From positions 1-64,000 of the forward strand of contig JAURWE010000101.1 of NCBI GenBank assembly GCA_030655075.1: DNA of 64,000 nt, read 5' to 3'. The notes under the pieces were generated by a model, which was not told where the DNA came from, ran no database searches, and saw only the letters and a program-made list of their open reading frames with translations. A program made the translations under genes and the position numbers. Below, piece by piece: positions 51,981-60,333 of the stretch; within the stretch, counting starts at the first letter, position 1, and the number at the start of each line of letters is the position of its first letter. The DNA is from Pararhizobium sp. Lineage in GTDB: Bacteria; Pseudomonadota; Alphaproteobacteria; Rhizobiales; Rhizobiaceae.

Positions 51981-52049
51981 CGCCCTTTTTTCCCACGATG
52001 GGGCCGCTCGGCTTCAGGTCGCGTCCAGACAGGACAGAAGGAAAAGGGT

Positions 52050-52145
52050 GGGAGGCTGGCACGATGACCCGTGCCTGGCTCGTTGGGGCTGCTTCCTTCC
52101 GGACCTGACCCGGTTGGCGAGTGGCTCGTCCACCACCAACCTCCC
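52050..52145 (-). ncRNA. ffs: 4.5S signal recognition particle RNA
   Basis: Minus-strand sequence contains the universal SRP signature GGTCAGGTCCGGAAGGAAGC (within about 52088-52112). The 5' end GGGAGG (52140-52145) pairs with CCTCCC at the 3' end (52050-52055), closing a rod of about 96 nucleotides. A CCCTTTTCC stretch follows as a possible terminator. The RNA pairs with Ffh to target membrane proteins. It lies just upstream of dnaX. Confidence 0.92.
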
Positions 52146-52151
52146 GCTCTC

Positions 52152-52180
52152 CATATCGGCAATATCCAAACCAAATGCAA
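52152..52180 (-). promoter_or_regulatory. Promoter of ffs
   Basis: TTGCAT (52175-52180), 17 bases and GATATG (52152-52157) point toward ffs, ending six bases before its presumed first G at 52145. The spacing and placement fit a sigma-70 promoter for a stable RNA. Confidence 0.65.
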
Positions 52181-52249
52181 GCCAAGCCTTTAAAAAACTG
52201 CTATACCCTTCATAAGTCAAAAGAATATCCAACGGCTCCGGGAGGCCAC

Positions 52250-52654
52250 ATGGCGGCGTTCGAACTCGATCCGCGCCTTCTGCGCGACAGCACGCATGTG
52301 GCAAAGATCGGCCTGTGCGCGCTGAGATTGATGAACGACGGCCGTTGGCCCTGGCTTGTGCTCGTTCCGCAGCGCGCAGGCATGGCCGAGCCATTCGATC
52401 TGACGCCGCTCGACCAGACCATGCTGACCTTCGAAACCAACCTGGCCGGTGCCGCCTTGAAAAAGGTGACCGGAGCGACGAAGATCAACACTGCCGCCAT
52501 TGGCAATATCGTTCGCCAGCTCCATGTGCATGTCATCGCCCGCAGTGAAGGTGATCCGAACTGGCCTGGCCCCGTCTGGGGTTTCGGCACGGCCGAGCCC
52601 CGGCCGGAGGACGAAACAAAAAGACTGACGACCCTTATACTGGAAAATCTCTGA
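52250..52654 (+). CDS. HIT-family hydrolase
   Basis: The 134-residue protein has a HIT domain with the active-site segment QLHVHVIAR. This is a variant of HxHxH with the first His replaced by Gln, as in the Gln-type branch of the family. HIT proteins hydrolyse or transfer nucleotide phosphates such as dinucleoside polyphosphates. GGGAGG precedes the ATG at 52250. The gene is two bases from nudC, so both may act on nucleotide diphosphate compounds. The exact substrate is unknown. Confidence 0.85.
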   Translation: MAAFELDPRLLRDSTHVAKIGLCALRLMNDGRWPWLVLVPQRAGMAEPFDLTPLDQTMLTFETNLAGAALKKVTGATKINTAAIGNIVRQLHVHVIARSEGDPNWPGPVWGFGTAEPRPEDETKRLTTLILENL

Positions 52655-52656
52655 CC

Positions 52657-53637
52657 ATGACGACATCCATCTTCGACCCGAGAAGCCCGCATCCCGAGCC
52701 GAGTACGCTCGTCGCCTTTGCTGAAAATCATCTCGACCGCCAGTCCGAACACCGGGCAGACGACTGCCTGGAAAAGGCCTTCGCCACCGAAGGTGCTCAT
52801 GTCTTTGCCTTTTCTGGCAACAAGCTCGTCGTCAAACATGACGAGAAGATCATCGATCCGCTGTTTGCCCCCTATGAACTGGCCGGCCTCGACCCCGATC
52901 TCGATGAAGCAATTCTGCTGGGCTTTCTGCCGAATGGCGAGCCGCGGCTGGCGGTACCGGTCGGCATCGCCGAAGAGGACCTGCCCGAACCGTTCAAGCT
53001 GGCCGACGGGCGCACGCTCTACCGCCAGCAGATGCTGCCCGACGAGATACTCGGCCAGTTCGCGCAGGCATCGAGCCTGATCACCTGGAATGCCACGACC
53101 CGATTCTGCGGCAAGTGCGGCAGCACGATGGAGGCAAGGGGCGGCGGTTACCGGCGCGTCTGCAGCGGTTGCGGCCACCTCGCCTTTCCGCGCACCGACC
53201 CCGTGGTCATCATGCTGACCATTGATATCGAGCGCGATCTCTGCCTGCTTGGCCGCAGTCCGCATTTTCCCGAGGGCATGTATTCATGTCTGGCCGGCTT
53301 TCTGGAGCCGGGCGAAACGATCGAGGGTGCCGTGCGCCGGGAAACGCTGGAGGAATCCGGCATCAAGATCGGCCGCGTGCGCTATCACGCCTCGCAGCCC
53401 TGGCCGATGCCGCACACGCTGATGATCGGCTGTTACGCCGAGGCGAAATCGCGCGACATTCACCGTGACGACCAAGAACTGGAAGACTGCCGCTGGTTCA
53501 CCCGCGACGAGGCCCGCGCCATGCTGGAGCGCAAAACCGGCGTTTCGCATACGGAGGGCCAACAGATTTCGCCGCCCAAAGGCGCCATTGCCCACCAGCT
53601 GATGCGCGATTGGCTCGACTGGGCCGTCAAGGCCTGA
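52657..53637 (+). CDS. nudC: NAD(+) diphosphatase NudC
   Basis: The 326-residue protein has an N-terminal domain, a zinc ribbon (CGKCGS and CSGCG) near the middle, and a Nudix domain with GFLEPGETIEGAVRRE and the NudC-specific SQPWPMP motif. It splits NAD(H) to NMN(H) and AMP and removes NAD caps from RNA. It follows the HIT gene by two bases and precedes the WYL regulator by one, suggesting one operon. Confidence 0.94.
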   Translation: MTTSIFDPRSPHPEPSTLVAFAENHLDRQSEHRADDCLEKAFATEGAHVFAFSGNKLVVKHDEKIIDPLFAPYELAGLDPDLDEAILLGFLPNGEPRLAVPVGIAEEDLPEPFKLADGRTLYRQQMLPDEILGQFAQASSLITWNATTRFCGKCGSTMEARGGGYRRVCSGCGHLAFPRTDPVVIMLTIDIERDLCLLGRSPHFPEGMYSCLAGFLEPGETIEGAVRRETLEESGIKIGRVRYHASQPWPMPHTLMIGCYAEAKSRDIHRDDQELEDCRWFTRDEARAMLERKTGVSHTEGQQISPPKGAIAHQLMRDWLDWAVKA

Positions 53638-53638
53638 C

Positions 53639-54340
53639 ATGTCGCGATCGGAGCGATTGCTGGATCTTTTGCAGGTTCTGAGGCGCCATCGCCAGCCGGT
53701 GAGCGGGCAAAGCCTTGCCGGCGAGACCGGCGTCAGCCTGCGTACGCTCTATCGCGACATTGCCAGCCTGCAGGCGCACGGCGCGCCGATCGAGGGCGAG
53801 GCCGGTGTCGGTTATGTGCTCCGGCCGGGCTTCATGCTGCCGCCGATGATGTTTTCTCAAGAAGAGATCGAGGCGCTGGTGCTGGGATCGCGCTGGGTGG
53901 CGCGGCGCGGCGATGGCCCGCTGGCGGCAGCAGCCGAGGACGCACTGGCAAAGATCGCTGCGGTTTTGCCCAGTGCGCTGCGCGAGGAACTGGATTCGTC
54001 CACCCTGCTCGTCAGCCCGCGGCAGCAGTCACAGGACACTATCGACCTGCCAACCGTGCGCGAGGCGATCCGGCGGGAGCGAAAGCTCGACCTCGACTAT
54101 ACCGACGCCGACGGTGCACGGACGCGGCGCATCATCTGGCCATTTGCGCTGGGGTTTTTCGAGGAGGTGCGCGTCATCGTCGGCTGGTGTGAACTGCGCG
54201 GCGATTTCCGGCATTTTCGCGCAGATCGGATCCTGCGGCTTTCGACCGTGGACACGCGCTACCCACGGAAGCGGCAGGCGCTTTTGAAGGCCTGGCGGGA
54301 AACGCACGAACGGCATGGGCTCAATGCTGACGGAAACTGA
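53639..54340 (+). CDS. WYL-domain transcriptional regulator (YafY-like)
   Basis: The 233-residue protein has an N-terminal HTH_11 helix-turn-helix (SGQSLAGETGVSLRTLYRDI) and a C-terminal WYL domain (from about residue 135). Such regulators sense nucleic-acid or small-molecule ligands. The adjacent VOC gene 46 bases downstream may be its target. The start, ATG at 53639, lies one base after the nudC stop. Confidence 0.85.
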   Translation: MSRSERLLDLLQVLRRHRQPVSGQSLAGETGVSLRTLYRDIASLQAHGAPIEGEAGVGYVLRPGFMLPPMMFSQEEIEALVLGSRWVARRGDGPLAAAAEDALAKIAAVLPSALREELDSSTLLVSPRQQSQDTIDLPTVREAIRRERKLDLDYTDADGARTRRIIWPFALGFFEEVRVIVGWCELRGDFRHFRADRILRLSTVDTRYPRKRQALLKAWRETHERHGLNADGN

Positions 54341-54386
54341 CAGCAGGGTCTCGTAAACCCGGTCTCCTCAACAAGGAGACGAAGCA

Positions 54387-54755
54387 ATGCCTACACCCAA
54401 CCTCATCATTCTCTATGTCGAAGATACGATCGCCAGCGCGGCCTTCTATCGAAAGCTTCTGGGCATCGAACCCCATGCGGAGTTTCCCGGCTACTCGTCG
54501 TTCCAGATGGACACCGGCCTGACGCTCGGCCTTCTGGCGAAGACATCGACAGCCGTCGTTCCATCCGCAGCTGGCGACAGGACGGAGCTCGCCTTCATGG
54601 TGAAGGCAGACGATGACGTGACGGCGCAGTATGAAGACTGGAAAACAAAAGGCCTGACGATTGTTCAGGACCTGACCCGGTTCGAATTTGGACCGAGCTT
54701 TGTCGCGCTGGATCCGGATGGTCACCGGTTGCGCGTCTGCCTTTACGACGACTGA
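54387..54755 (+). CDS. VOC-family (glyoxalase/bleomycin-resistance-fold) protein
   Basis: The 122-residue protein is one VOC module beginning LIILYVEDTIASAAFYRKLLGIEP and ending ALDPDGHRLRVC. The paired beta-alpha-beta units normally carry metal ligands, but few His or Glu ligands are clear here, so it may be a non-enzymatic or binding member. ACAAGGAGACGAAGC precedes the ATG. It probably belongs with the upstream WYL regulator. Confidence 0.82.
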   Translation: MPTPNLIILYVEDTIASAAFYRKLLGIEPHAEFPGYSSFQMDTGLTLGLLAKTSTAVVPSAAGDRTELAFMVKADDDVTAQYEDWKTKGLTIVQDLTRFEFGPSFVALDPDGHRLRVCLYDD

Positions 54756-54765
54756 GGGCCGTAAA

Positions 54766-54803
54766 AAGCTTTCTCCGATCTCCGCCGTGAAAGCGGCGGA
54801 GAT
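54766..54803 (-). terminator. Terminator of the DUF1127 gene
   Basis: ATCTCCGCCG (54778-54787) pairs perfectly with CGGCGGAGAT (54794-54803). In minus-strand RNA the stem is followed about ten bases later by CTTTTTAC. It lies 19 bases after the DUF1127 stop. Confidence 0.65.
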
Positions 54804-54821
54804 TGAGCGGATGAATGTCGA

Positions 54822-54959
54822 TTAACGGCCGTAGACGGCTGCGCGGATTTCCGAGCGGGAAATACCGAGGTCGCTGAGCGTGTGGTCGTTGAGGCGGCTC
54901 AGCTCGCGAACGGCGCGGCGGTTGACGGCAAACTGGACGAGTTTCTGACGGATGTTCAT
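54822..54959 (-). CDS. DUF1127 mini-protein
   Basis: A 45-residue frame reads MNIRQKLVQFAVNRRAVREL, then SRLNDHTLSDLGISRSEIRA. This is the DUF1127 pattern of an arginine-rich helix followed by LSDLGISRSEI. AAAGGAAG precedes the ATG at 54959. Related short DUF1127 proteins in Agrobacterium affect small-RNA turnover, motility and phosphate uptake. A CTATAT -10-like box lies about 30 bases upstream of the start. The gene is too short for most length cut-offs but is well supported. Confidence 0.85.
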   Translation of the reverse strand: MNIRQKLVQFAVNRRAVRELSRLNDHTLSDLGISRSEIRAAVYGR

Positions 54960-55078
54960 GATGTTCTTCCTTTGGTTCGGTTGAGAACAATATAGTCATC
55001 TGCCCAAAAATTGAGTAGCGCGATGATCGCAGATTAGGCATGCGTCCGGCGCGGGGCCGGTTAACACGCCTTCACCTG

Positions 55079-55933
55079 TCACAGCGTCCGGCGCATCGGG
55101 TGGGCCGTGTAGGTGCCCAGAATCCGGACCTGCTCGGAAAAGAACTTCAGCTCGTCCAGCGCCTGGCGCACATGCAGATCATCCGGGTGGCCCTCGATAT
55201 CGGCATAGAACTGCGTGGCAATGAACTTGCCGCCGAGCTGGTAGCTTTCCAGCTTGGTCATGTTGATGCCATTGGTGGCAAAGCCGCCCATCGCCTTGTA
55301 GAGGGCGGCGGGAATGTTGCGCACATTGAAGACGAAGGTGGTGACGATGACCTCCCCGGCGCTTTCACGGGCGATCAGCTTTTCGCTCGGCGACAGCACG
55401 ACGAAGCGGGTGACGTTGCTTTCGGTGTCCTCGACATTTTCGGCGACGATCTCCAGACCGTAGAGATCGGCCGCCAGGCGCGGGGCGAGTGCTGCCATAC
55501 TGCGGTCGCCGCTTTCGGACACCAGCTTGGCGGCACCAGCCGTATCGCCGGCGACGACCGGCTTCCAGCCATTGGCCCGGACGATCTTGCGGCACTGGCC
55601 GAGCGCATGAATGTGACTGTGAACGGTCTTGATCTCGTCGCGCGTGACGCCGGGCAAGACCATCAGCTGGAAACGGATCGGCATGAAATATTCGCCGATG
55701 ATGTGCAGCTTGGATTCCGGCAGCAGGTGATGGATATCGGCGACGCGCCCGGCAATGGTGTTTTCGATCGGGATCATGGCGATATCGGCTTCACCGGTCT
55801 CCACGGCGACGAAAGCGTCCTCGAAGGTCTGGCAGGGCAGCGGCTCCATGTCGGGAAACATGTCGCGGCAGGCCATGTCGGAATTGGCACCGAATTCGCC
55901 CTGGAAGGCGATCCTGTTGGTCTTTTTGGTCAT
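55079..55933 (-). CDS. pheA: Prephenate dehydratase
   Basis: The 284-residue protein has the PDT domain with FQGEFGANSDMA at the start, IPIENTIAGRVAD, and the catalytic TRF motif (SNVTRFVVL), followed by an ACT regulatory domain (residues about 195-275). No chorismate mutase domain is attached. It turns prephenate into phenylpyruvate for phenylalanine synthesis and is probably feedback-inhibited through the ACT domain. It is 11 bases downstream of kdsB. Confidence 0.95.
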   Translation of the reverse strand: MTKKTNRIAFQGEFGANSDMACRDMFPDMEPLPCQTFEDAFVAVETGEADIAMIPIENTIAGRVADIHHLLPESKLHIIGEYFMPIRFQLMVLPGVTRDEIKTVHSHIHALGQCRKIVRANGWKPVVAGDTAGAAKLVSESGDRSMAALAPRLAADLYGLEIVAENVEDTESNVTRFVVLSPSEKLIARESAGEVIVTTFVFNVRNIPAALYKAMGGFATNGINMTKLESYQLGGKFIATQFYADIEGHPDDLHVRQALDELKFFSEQVRILGTYTAHPMRRTL

Positions 55934-55944
55934 TCTGGATTTCC

Positions 55945-56700
55945 TCAGAGAGGTTTGGCGGCAAGCAGCCGGCGGGCTTTTTCGAGGTCGGCGGGAGTAT
56001 CGACACCGAGCGGGATGGTGTCAACGATCTCCACATCGATGCGCATGCCGGCTTCAAGTGCCCGCAGCTGCTCCAGCGATTCGCGTTTTTCTAGCGGCGA
56101 TGGGGACAAGGACACGAAGCGTTCGAGGGCGCGGCGGCGATAGGCGTAGAGGCCGATGTGGTGATAGAGCGGGCCCTGCCCGTGCGGCGCCGTGGCGCGG
56201 GTGAAATAGAGTGCGCGCAGGCGGCTTTCCGACAGCGGCGAGCCGACGACCTTGACGACATTCGGGTTGGTCTTATCTTCCTCGTCACGGATCTCGACCG
56301 TCAGCGTGGCGATATCGACCTCAGGATTTTGCAGCGGCCTGAGCGCGGCGCGGATTGTTTCGGCATCGATGGTGGGCAGATCGCCCTGGACGTTGATGAC
56401 AACCTCGGCCAGACCGTCGGGATCGCTCTTCAGCAGCGCTTCATGGATGCGGTCGGAGCCGGACTGATGGTCGACCCGGGTCATCACCGCCTCGAACCCG
56501 GCAGAGGTCACCGCATCGAAAATGTCCTTGTCATCGACCGCCACGACGATGCGGCCAACGGCTGCTTCGCGGGCTCTCATGGCCACCTGCACGATCATCG
56601 GCAGGCCGCAAATATCGGCCAGCGGCTTTCCCGGCAGGCGGGTCGAGGCCATGCGTGCAGGTATCAACACGAGCGTGCGGTCTAAATTCTCAATCTTCAT
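55945..56700 (-). CDS. kdsB: 3-deoxy-manno-octulosonate cytidylyltransferase
   Basis: The 251-residue nucleotidyltransferase begins with the CMP-KDO synthetase signature LIPARMASTRLPGKPL and has the DHQSGSDRIHEA and VQGDLPTIDAE segments. It activates KDO with CTP for lipid A and inner-core lipopolysaccharide. The ATG at 56700 is chosen from the conserved start. It precedes pheA in one operon and is divergent from cycM. Confidence 0.94.
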   Translation of the reverse strand: MKIENLDRTLVLIPARMASTRLPGKPLADICGLPMIVQVAMRAREAAVGRIVVAVDDKDIFDAVTSAGFEAVMTRVDHQSGSDRIHEALLKSDPDGLAEVVINVQGDLPTIDAETIRAALRPLQNPEVDIATLTVEIRDEEDKTNPNVVKVVGSPLSESRLRALYFTRATAPHGQGPLYHHIGLYAYRRRALERFVSLSPSPLEKRESLEQLRALEAGMRIDVEIVDTIPLGVDTPADLEKARRLLAAKPL

Positions 56701-56855
56701 CGTTTGGCCTTCAAATGCTTGGCAAAAAGTGTCAAAACGTCTCAGGGCACGGGACACAATCGCTGTTGCAACGCAGAGCCAAAAGACATAGGTTCCGCGC
56801 GATTTCAAGGTGTGCCGATGCGTATTCGTGACGGTTGCAGAAGGAGCGTTTGCAA

Positions 56856-57557
56856 ATGAACTCATATGTGAACATGGGCGTCGGCGCCTTTCTGGGCACG
56901 GTCTTCGTCCTCATGTCGGTGTCTCTGGCATCGGAAGGCATTTTCCACTCGGAAGCACCCGAGAAGGAAGGCTTTGCGATCATTGCCGAAGAGGGCCCAG
57001 CCGAGGGTGCCGGTGGCGGCGAAGAAGCCGAAGTCGATATCAAGCCCCTGCTCGCAAGCGCCGACCCTGTCGCCGGCGAAACTGTTTTCAAGAAATGTGC
57101 TGCCTGTCATACCTCGGAGAACGGGGGGGCCAACAAGGTCGGCCCCAACCTGTGGGGCGTCGTCGACCGCCCGATCGCCTCGCATGAAGGTTTTGCCTAT
57201 TCTGCCGGCATGAAGACCTTTGCAGGCGCCAATCCGAAGTGGGATTATGATCACCTCAGCTTCTTCATCGAAGCGCCGAAGAAGCATGTTCCCGGCACGG
57301 CCATGGGCTTTGTCGGCGTCAAGAAGCCGGACGAGCGCGCCAATCTGATCGCCTATCTGCGCACCCTGGCCGATTCCCCGGTTCCGCTTCCGGTCGCCGG
57401 TGCCTCTGCGGAAGCAAAGCCTGCTGAGGGTGAAAAGCCCGCTGAAGACGCGAAGCCGGCCGAGGATGCGAAACCGGCCGAGGGCGAAAAGCCGGCCGAA
57501 GACGCAAAGCCGGCTGAAGGTGAAAAGCCGGCTGAACAGCCAGCGACCGCTCAATAA
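56856..57557 (+). CDS. cycM: Membrane-anchored cytochrome c (CycM-like)
   Basis: The 233-residue protein has an N-terminal uncleaved signal anchor (MGVGAFLGTVFVLMSVSL), an acidic Gly-rich linker, and a class I cytochrome c domain with the heme motif CAACH near residue 85 and Met ligand candidates in PGTAMGF. The C-terminus is a tandem repeat of KPAE units (seven copies). CycM-type cytochromes carry electrons from the bc1 complex to terminal oxidases. AAGGAG precedes the ATG at 56856. It is divergent from kdsB. Confidence 0.9.
   Translation: MNSYVNMGVGAFLGTVFVLMSVSLASEGIFHSEAPEKEGFAIIAEEGPAEGAGGGEEAEVDIKPLLASADPVAGETVFKKCAACHTSENGGANKVGPNLWGVVDRPIASHEGFAYSAGMKTFAGANPKWDYDHLSFFIEAPKKHVPGTAMGFVGVKKPDERANLIAYLRTLADSPVPLPVAGASAEAKPAEGEKPAEDAKPAEDAKPAEGEKPAEDAKPAEGEKPAEQPATAQ
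57417..57542 (+). repeat. Seven tandem 18-bp repeats in cycM
   Basis: The coding sequence repeats an 18-base unit seven times, giving KPAEGE or KPAEDA hexapeptides and ending KPAEQP. Bases vary mainly at third positions, so the protein sequence is better conserved than the DNA. Copy number is likely to differ between strains. Confidence 0.85.
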
Positions 57558-57583
57558 GATTTCGACATAAGCTGTCGACCGAG

Positions 57584-57609
57584 AAGCCCGGCCTCGTGCC
57601 GGGCTTTTT
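57584..57609 (+). terminator. Intrinsic terminator of cycM
   Basis: AGCCCGGC (57585-57592) pairs with GCCGGGCT (57598-57605) around CTCGT, and five T residues follow in all. It lies 27 bases after the cycM stop and just before the convergent AEC carrier gene. Confidence 0.88.
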
Positions 57610-57617
57610 CGTTTGCC

Positions 57618-58565
57618 CTAGGGCACCAGCAGATAGGCCCAGACGGACACGGACAGGACGCCGAACAGCGTCGTCAGCGTGATGGTTGAGGAGGCAAGAC
57701 CGTGGCCAACGTTGAAATGGTTGGCGATCAGCCAGGCGTTAACGCCTGTCGGCACCGAGGCCGTGAGGACGAGCGCCGCCGTCCATTCCGGGCCGAGGCC
57801 CACGAGCATCGACACGCCATAGACCGAGGCCGGCAGCAGCACCAGCTTGAGCACGGAGGTGACGGCGGAGAGGCCGATATTGCCGGATATGCCGTATTTC
57901 ACCAGCGCCATGCCGATCGAAATCAGTGCCGCCGGGGCGGCGATACCGGCGATCTGATCGATAACGGTCTTGAACGGACCGCCGACCGGAAGGCCGGTCA
58001 GATGAAACAGCGCGCCGCAGACCAGCCCGATCACCAGCGGATTGCGGACAAGGTTGCGGCCGATATCGAGCAATAGTCTGCCAAGCCCCTGCCCCGCCTT
58101 GCCGCCGGTCTTGCGTTCGGCCCGCTCCATCATGATGGTTCCGGCAATCATCATGACAGGCAGGTGCACCGAGAGCAGCAGCGACAGCGCCACCACGCCT
58201 TCCTGTCCGACGATGCGCGAGACCAGCGGCAGGCCGATGAAGACGCTGTTGGCAAAGGCTGAGGATACCCCGGCCAGCACGCCCATGCGGGCGTCGCGCT
58301 TGAAGAGCAGCGTCGCCATCAGGTGGCCGGTGCTCCAGGTGATGGCGACGCCGGAGAAATAGGCGACCCAGAGCAGCCAGGGCGAACCGCCGGAAAAATC
58401 GGCTTCGGCAATCGTGCGGAACAACAGAACTGGGACGGCCACCCGGAAGACGAAATCGCTCAGGCCGTCACCTAGGCTTGCCGGCAGGTAGCCCAGCCGG
58501 ACGATCAGCCAGCCGATGAGGATGAGAACGAAGATAGGGACGACGTTGAGGACGATGGCCGACAT
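57618..58565 (-). CDS. AEC-family transporter (auxin efflux carrier fold)
   Basis: The 315-residue protein has ten predicted membrane helices in two halves, with the AEC features NVVPIFVLILIGWLIVR at the start, SAFANSVFIGLPL and SVPTGVNAWLIANHF. Bacterial members export or import small organic acids such as malonate or malate. No neighbouring gene points to a substrate. The ATG at 58565 is preferred to the TTG five codons upstream. Confidence 0.85.
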   Translation of the reverse strand: MSAIVLNVVPIFVLILIGWLIVRLGYLPASLGDGLSDFVFRVAVPVLLFRTIAEADFSGGSPWLLWVAYFSGVAITWSTGHLMATLLFKRDARMGVLAGVSSAFANSVFIGLPLVSRIVGQEGVVALSLLLSVHLPVMMIAGTIMMERAERKTGGKAGQGLGRLLLDIGRNLVRNPLVIGLVCGALFHLTGLPVGGPFKTVIDQIAGIAAPAALISIGMALVKYGISGNIGLSAVTSVLKLVLLPASVYGVSMLVGLGPEWTAALVLTASVPTGVNAWLIANHFNVGHGLASSTITLTTLFGVLSVSVWAYLLVP

Positions 58566-58627
58566 TCGGAAGCCTTGCAAGAATGAGCGCCTGAACGGCG
58601 GCGGCCGCGCCGGGCCGGTGCAATAAA

Positions 58628-59266
58628 TTAAGGAGCGATGGCGCCGCTCAGCACCGCCGCCTCAAGACGGTCGATGGCCAGCGCCAGCTTCTCGTCGATG
58701 ATGTGGAGATATTCGGTCCAGTCGCCGACATGTTTCAGCTCCTGCCTGCCATCGGATATGCCGCGCAGGCCGATCAGCGGCACAGCGAACGACTGGCAGG
58801 CCCGCAACAGGGCAAAGGTTTCCATCTCGACCATGTCGGCGGCAATCGTGTCGTAGACGGCGCCCGAGACGATATTGGCGCCGGTGGACAGGCTCGCCTC
58901 CGGCACGCCGGGAATGCGCAGGGGAAGATCGACCGTGATGGGCAGATCGAGAAAGGGCGTCGCGCCCTTCTCGAAACCGAGTGGCGAGGCGTCCATGTCG
59001 CGGTAGGCAACCGAGGTTGCCTGATAAACCTCCGTCTGCTCCAGTTTCGCCGACCCGGCCGAGCCCAGCGATACGACGAGATCGGGAAGGCTGTCCTTGG
59101 CGTTCAGCTCAGTCAGCGCCCGGGTGAGCACCACTGCCGCCTCGACCGGACCGACGCCGGTCATCAGCGGCGAAATCCTCTGGCGCAGATGCGAGCCATA
59201 TTCGGCGTCTGCGGCCATCACATAGAGGATGCGGTGGACGCCCACGTTTTTCAGATCGAAGATCAA
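58628..59266 (-). CDS. mtnN: 5'-methylthioadenosine/S-adenosylhomocysteine nucleosidase
   Basis: The 212-residue protein has the PNP_UDP fold with VSLGSAGS, the nucleoside-binding EMETFAL and the catalytic Asp in GLRGISDG. It cleaves methylthioadenosine and S-adenosylhomocysteine to free adenine, keeping SAM-dependent reactions running. The likely start is TTG at 59266, overlapping the stop of the thioesterase gene by four bases (TTGA), with GAAGGG upstream; no ATG precedes the conserved region. The two genes are probably co-translated. Confidence 0.88.
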   Translation of the reverse strand: MIFDLKNVGVHRILYVMAADAEYGSHLRQRISPLMTGVGPVEAAVVLTRALTELNAKDSLPDLVVSLGSAGSAKLEQTEVYQATSVAYRDMDASPLGFEKGATPFLDLPITVDLPLRIPGVPEASLSTGANIVSGAVYDTIAADMVEMETFALLRACQSFAVPLIGLRGISDGRQELKHVGDWTEYLHIIDEKLALAIDRLEAAVLSGAIAP

Positions 59267-59715
59267 CCGGTTATCCCTTCGCGTCCCCGGATAACCATCA
59301 TCGTGCCGGTCATCGAGGCGATCAGCTTGGCCGGGCCATCGGCCGAAATGGCATAACCTCGGCCGTCAGCGACGATGATCGTCGTGCCGGGCTTGGTCAC
59401 CTCGCCGCGAAACAAAAAACGCTCGCCACGCCCCGGCGACATCAGGTTGACCTTGAACTCGATGGTAAGGATGGAGGCGTCCGGCTCGATCACCGAATAG
59501 GCGGCATAGCCGCAGGCGCTGTCGAGTGCCGCCGAAATGATGCCCGCATGCAGGAATCCGTGCTGTTGGGTCAGCTTCTCATCGAAGGGCAGCTCGATCT
59601 CGACTGTCCCCTGGCCGACGCGGGTGAGTTCGGCACCGATTGTGCGCATGACCGGCTGGTTGTCGAAACTTTCGCGGATCCGGGCGCGAAAATCGGCTTG
59701 TGGGACGTTGTTCAT
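59263..59715 (-). CDS. PaaI-type hot-dog thioesterase
   Basis: The 150-residue protein has the hot-dog fold of the PaaI/4HBT family: QQHGFLHAGIISAALDSACGYAA with the active-site region, then EFKVNLMSPG. It likely hydrolyses a short or aromatic acyl-CoA. The ATG at 59715 is chosen from MNNVPQADF. It is translationally coupled to mtnN at its 3' end. The substrate is not defined by the context. Confidence 0.87.
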   Translation of the reverse strand: MNNVPQADFRARIRESFDNQPVMRTIGAELTRVGQGTVEIELPFDEKLTQQHGFLHAGIISAALDSACGYAAYSVIEPDASILTIEFKVNLMSPGRGERFLFRGEVTKPGTTIIVADGRGYAISADGPAKLIASMTGTMMVIRGREGITG

Positions 59716-59792
59716 CGGTGCACTTCGGTTTTCTGATGGGCGAAAGTGCCATGGCGTCCCGCAGTGCACAAGCGGGTTGTGAAAGAGACCGG

Positions 59793-60245
59793 TCAATTCA
59801 TCAGGTAGATCGAGCCGTTAAGCAGCGTGGCGAACGACACCCAGGCCAGATAGGGCACAAAAAGCCAGGCGGCGAGCCTGTCCCTGTTCCAGGTCGCGAT
59901 GATGAAGGCGATAATGGGCACCAGCAGGATCAGTATGACGATGAGGGCCGACGAGATGTCGCGCAGGCCAAAGAACAGCGGCGACCAGGCAAAGTTCAAA
60001 AGCAGTTGCACGATCCAGAGCCGCATGCTGGCCGTGTTGCGGTAGCCGATGAAGGCACGCGCACCCACGATGCCGATCATCACATAGAGGATCGACCAGA
60101 CGGGGCCAAAAATCCAGTTCGGCGGATTAAAAGCGGGCTTGTTCAGTGCCTGGTACCATTCGCCGGGAATATTGTTGATGCCGATCAGCAGACCGATGCC
60201 GAGAACCACGGCGATGAAGAGGACATGGATGAGGATCTTGTTCAT
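59793..60245 (-). CDS. tspO: TspO/MBR family tryptophan-rich sensory protein
   Basis: The 150-residue protein has five membrane helices and the TspO motifs KPAFNPPNWIFGPVWSILY, LNFAWSPLFF and AAWLFVPYLAWV. TspO binds porphyrins and cholesterol-like ligands and modulates tetrapyrrole and photo-oxidative responses in alphaproteobacteria. The ATG at 60245 is chosen from the conserved start. It lies between the DUF1513 gene and the thioesterase on the same strand. Confidence 0.92.
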   Translation of the reverse strand: MNKILIHVLFIAVVLGIGLLIGINNIPGEWYQALNKPAFNPPNWIFGPVWSILYVMIGIVGARAFIGYRNTASMRLWIVQLLLNFAWSPLFFGLRDISSALIVILILLVPIIAFIIATWNRDRLAAWLFVPYLAWVSFATLLNGSIYLMN

Positions 60246-60333
60246 AGGGCGGAAATAGTGCGGGCGAGAGAGGCGTCCAGAGGGAACCAACTTGCTTTGA
60301 ACGAGCAATACTTGGGCATTCAGCGGGGCAGCC

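Noticed and set aside
57417..57542. Tandem repeats as a CRISPR-like array
   Set aside because: The 18-bp units are contiguous with no spacers, are in frame and encode a regular hexapeptide.
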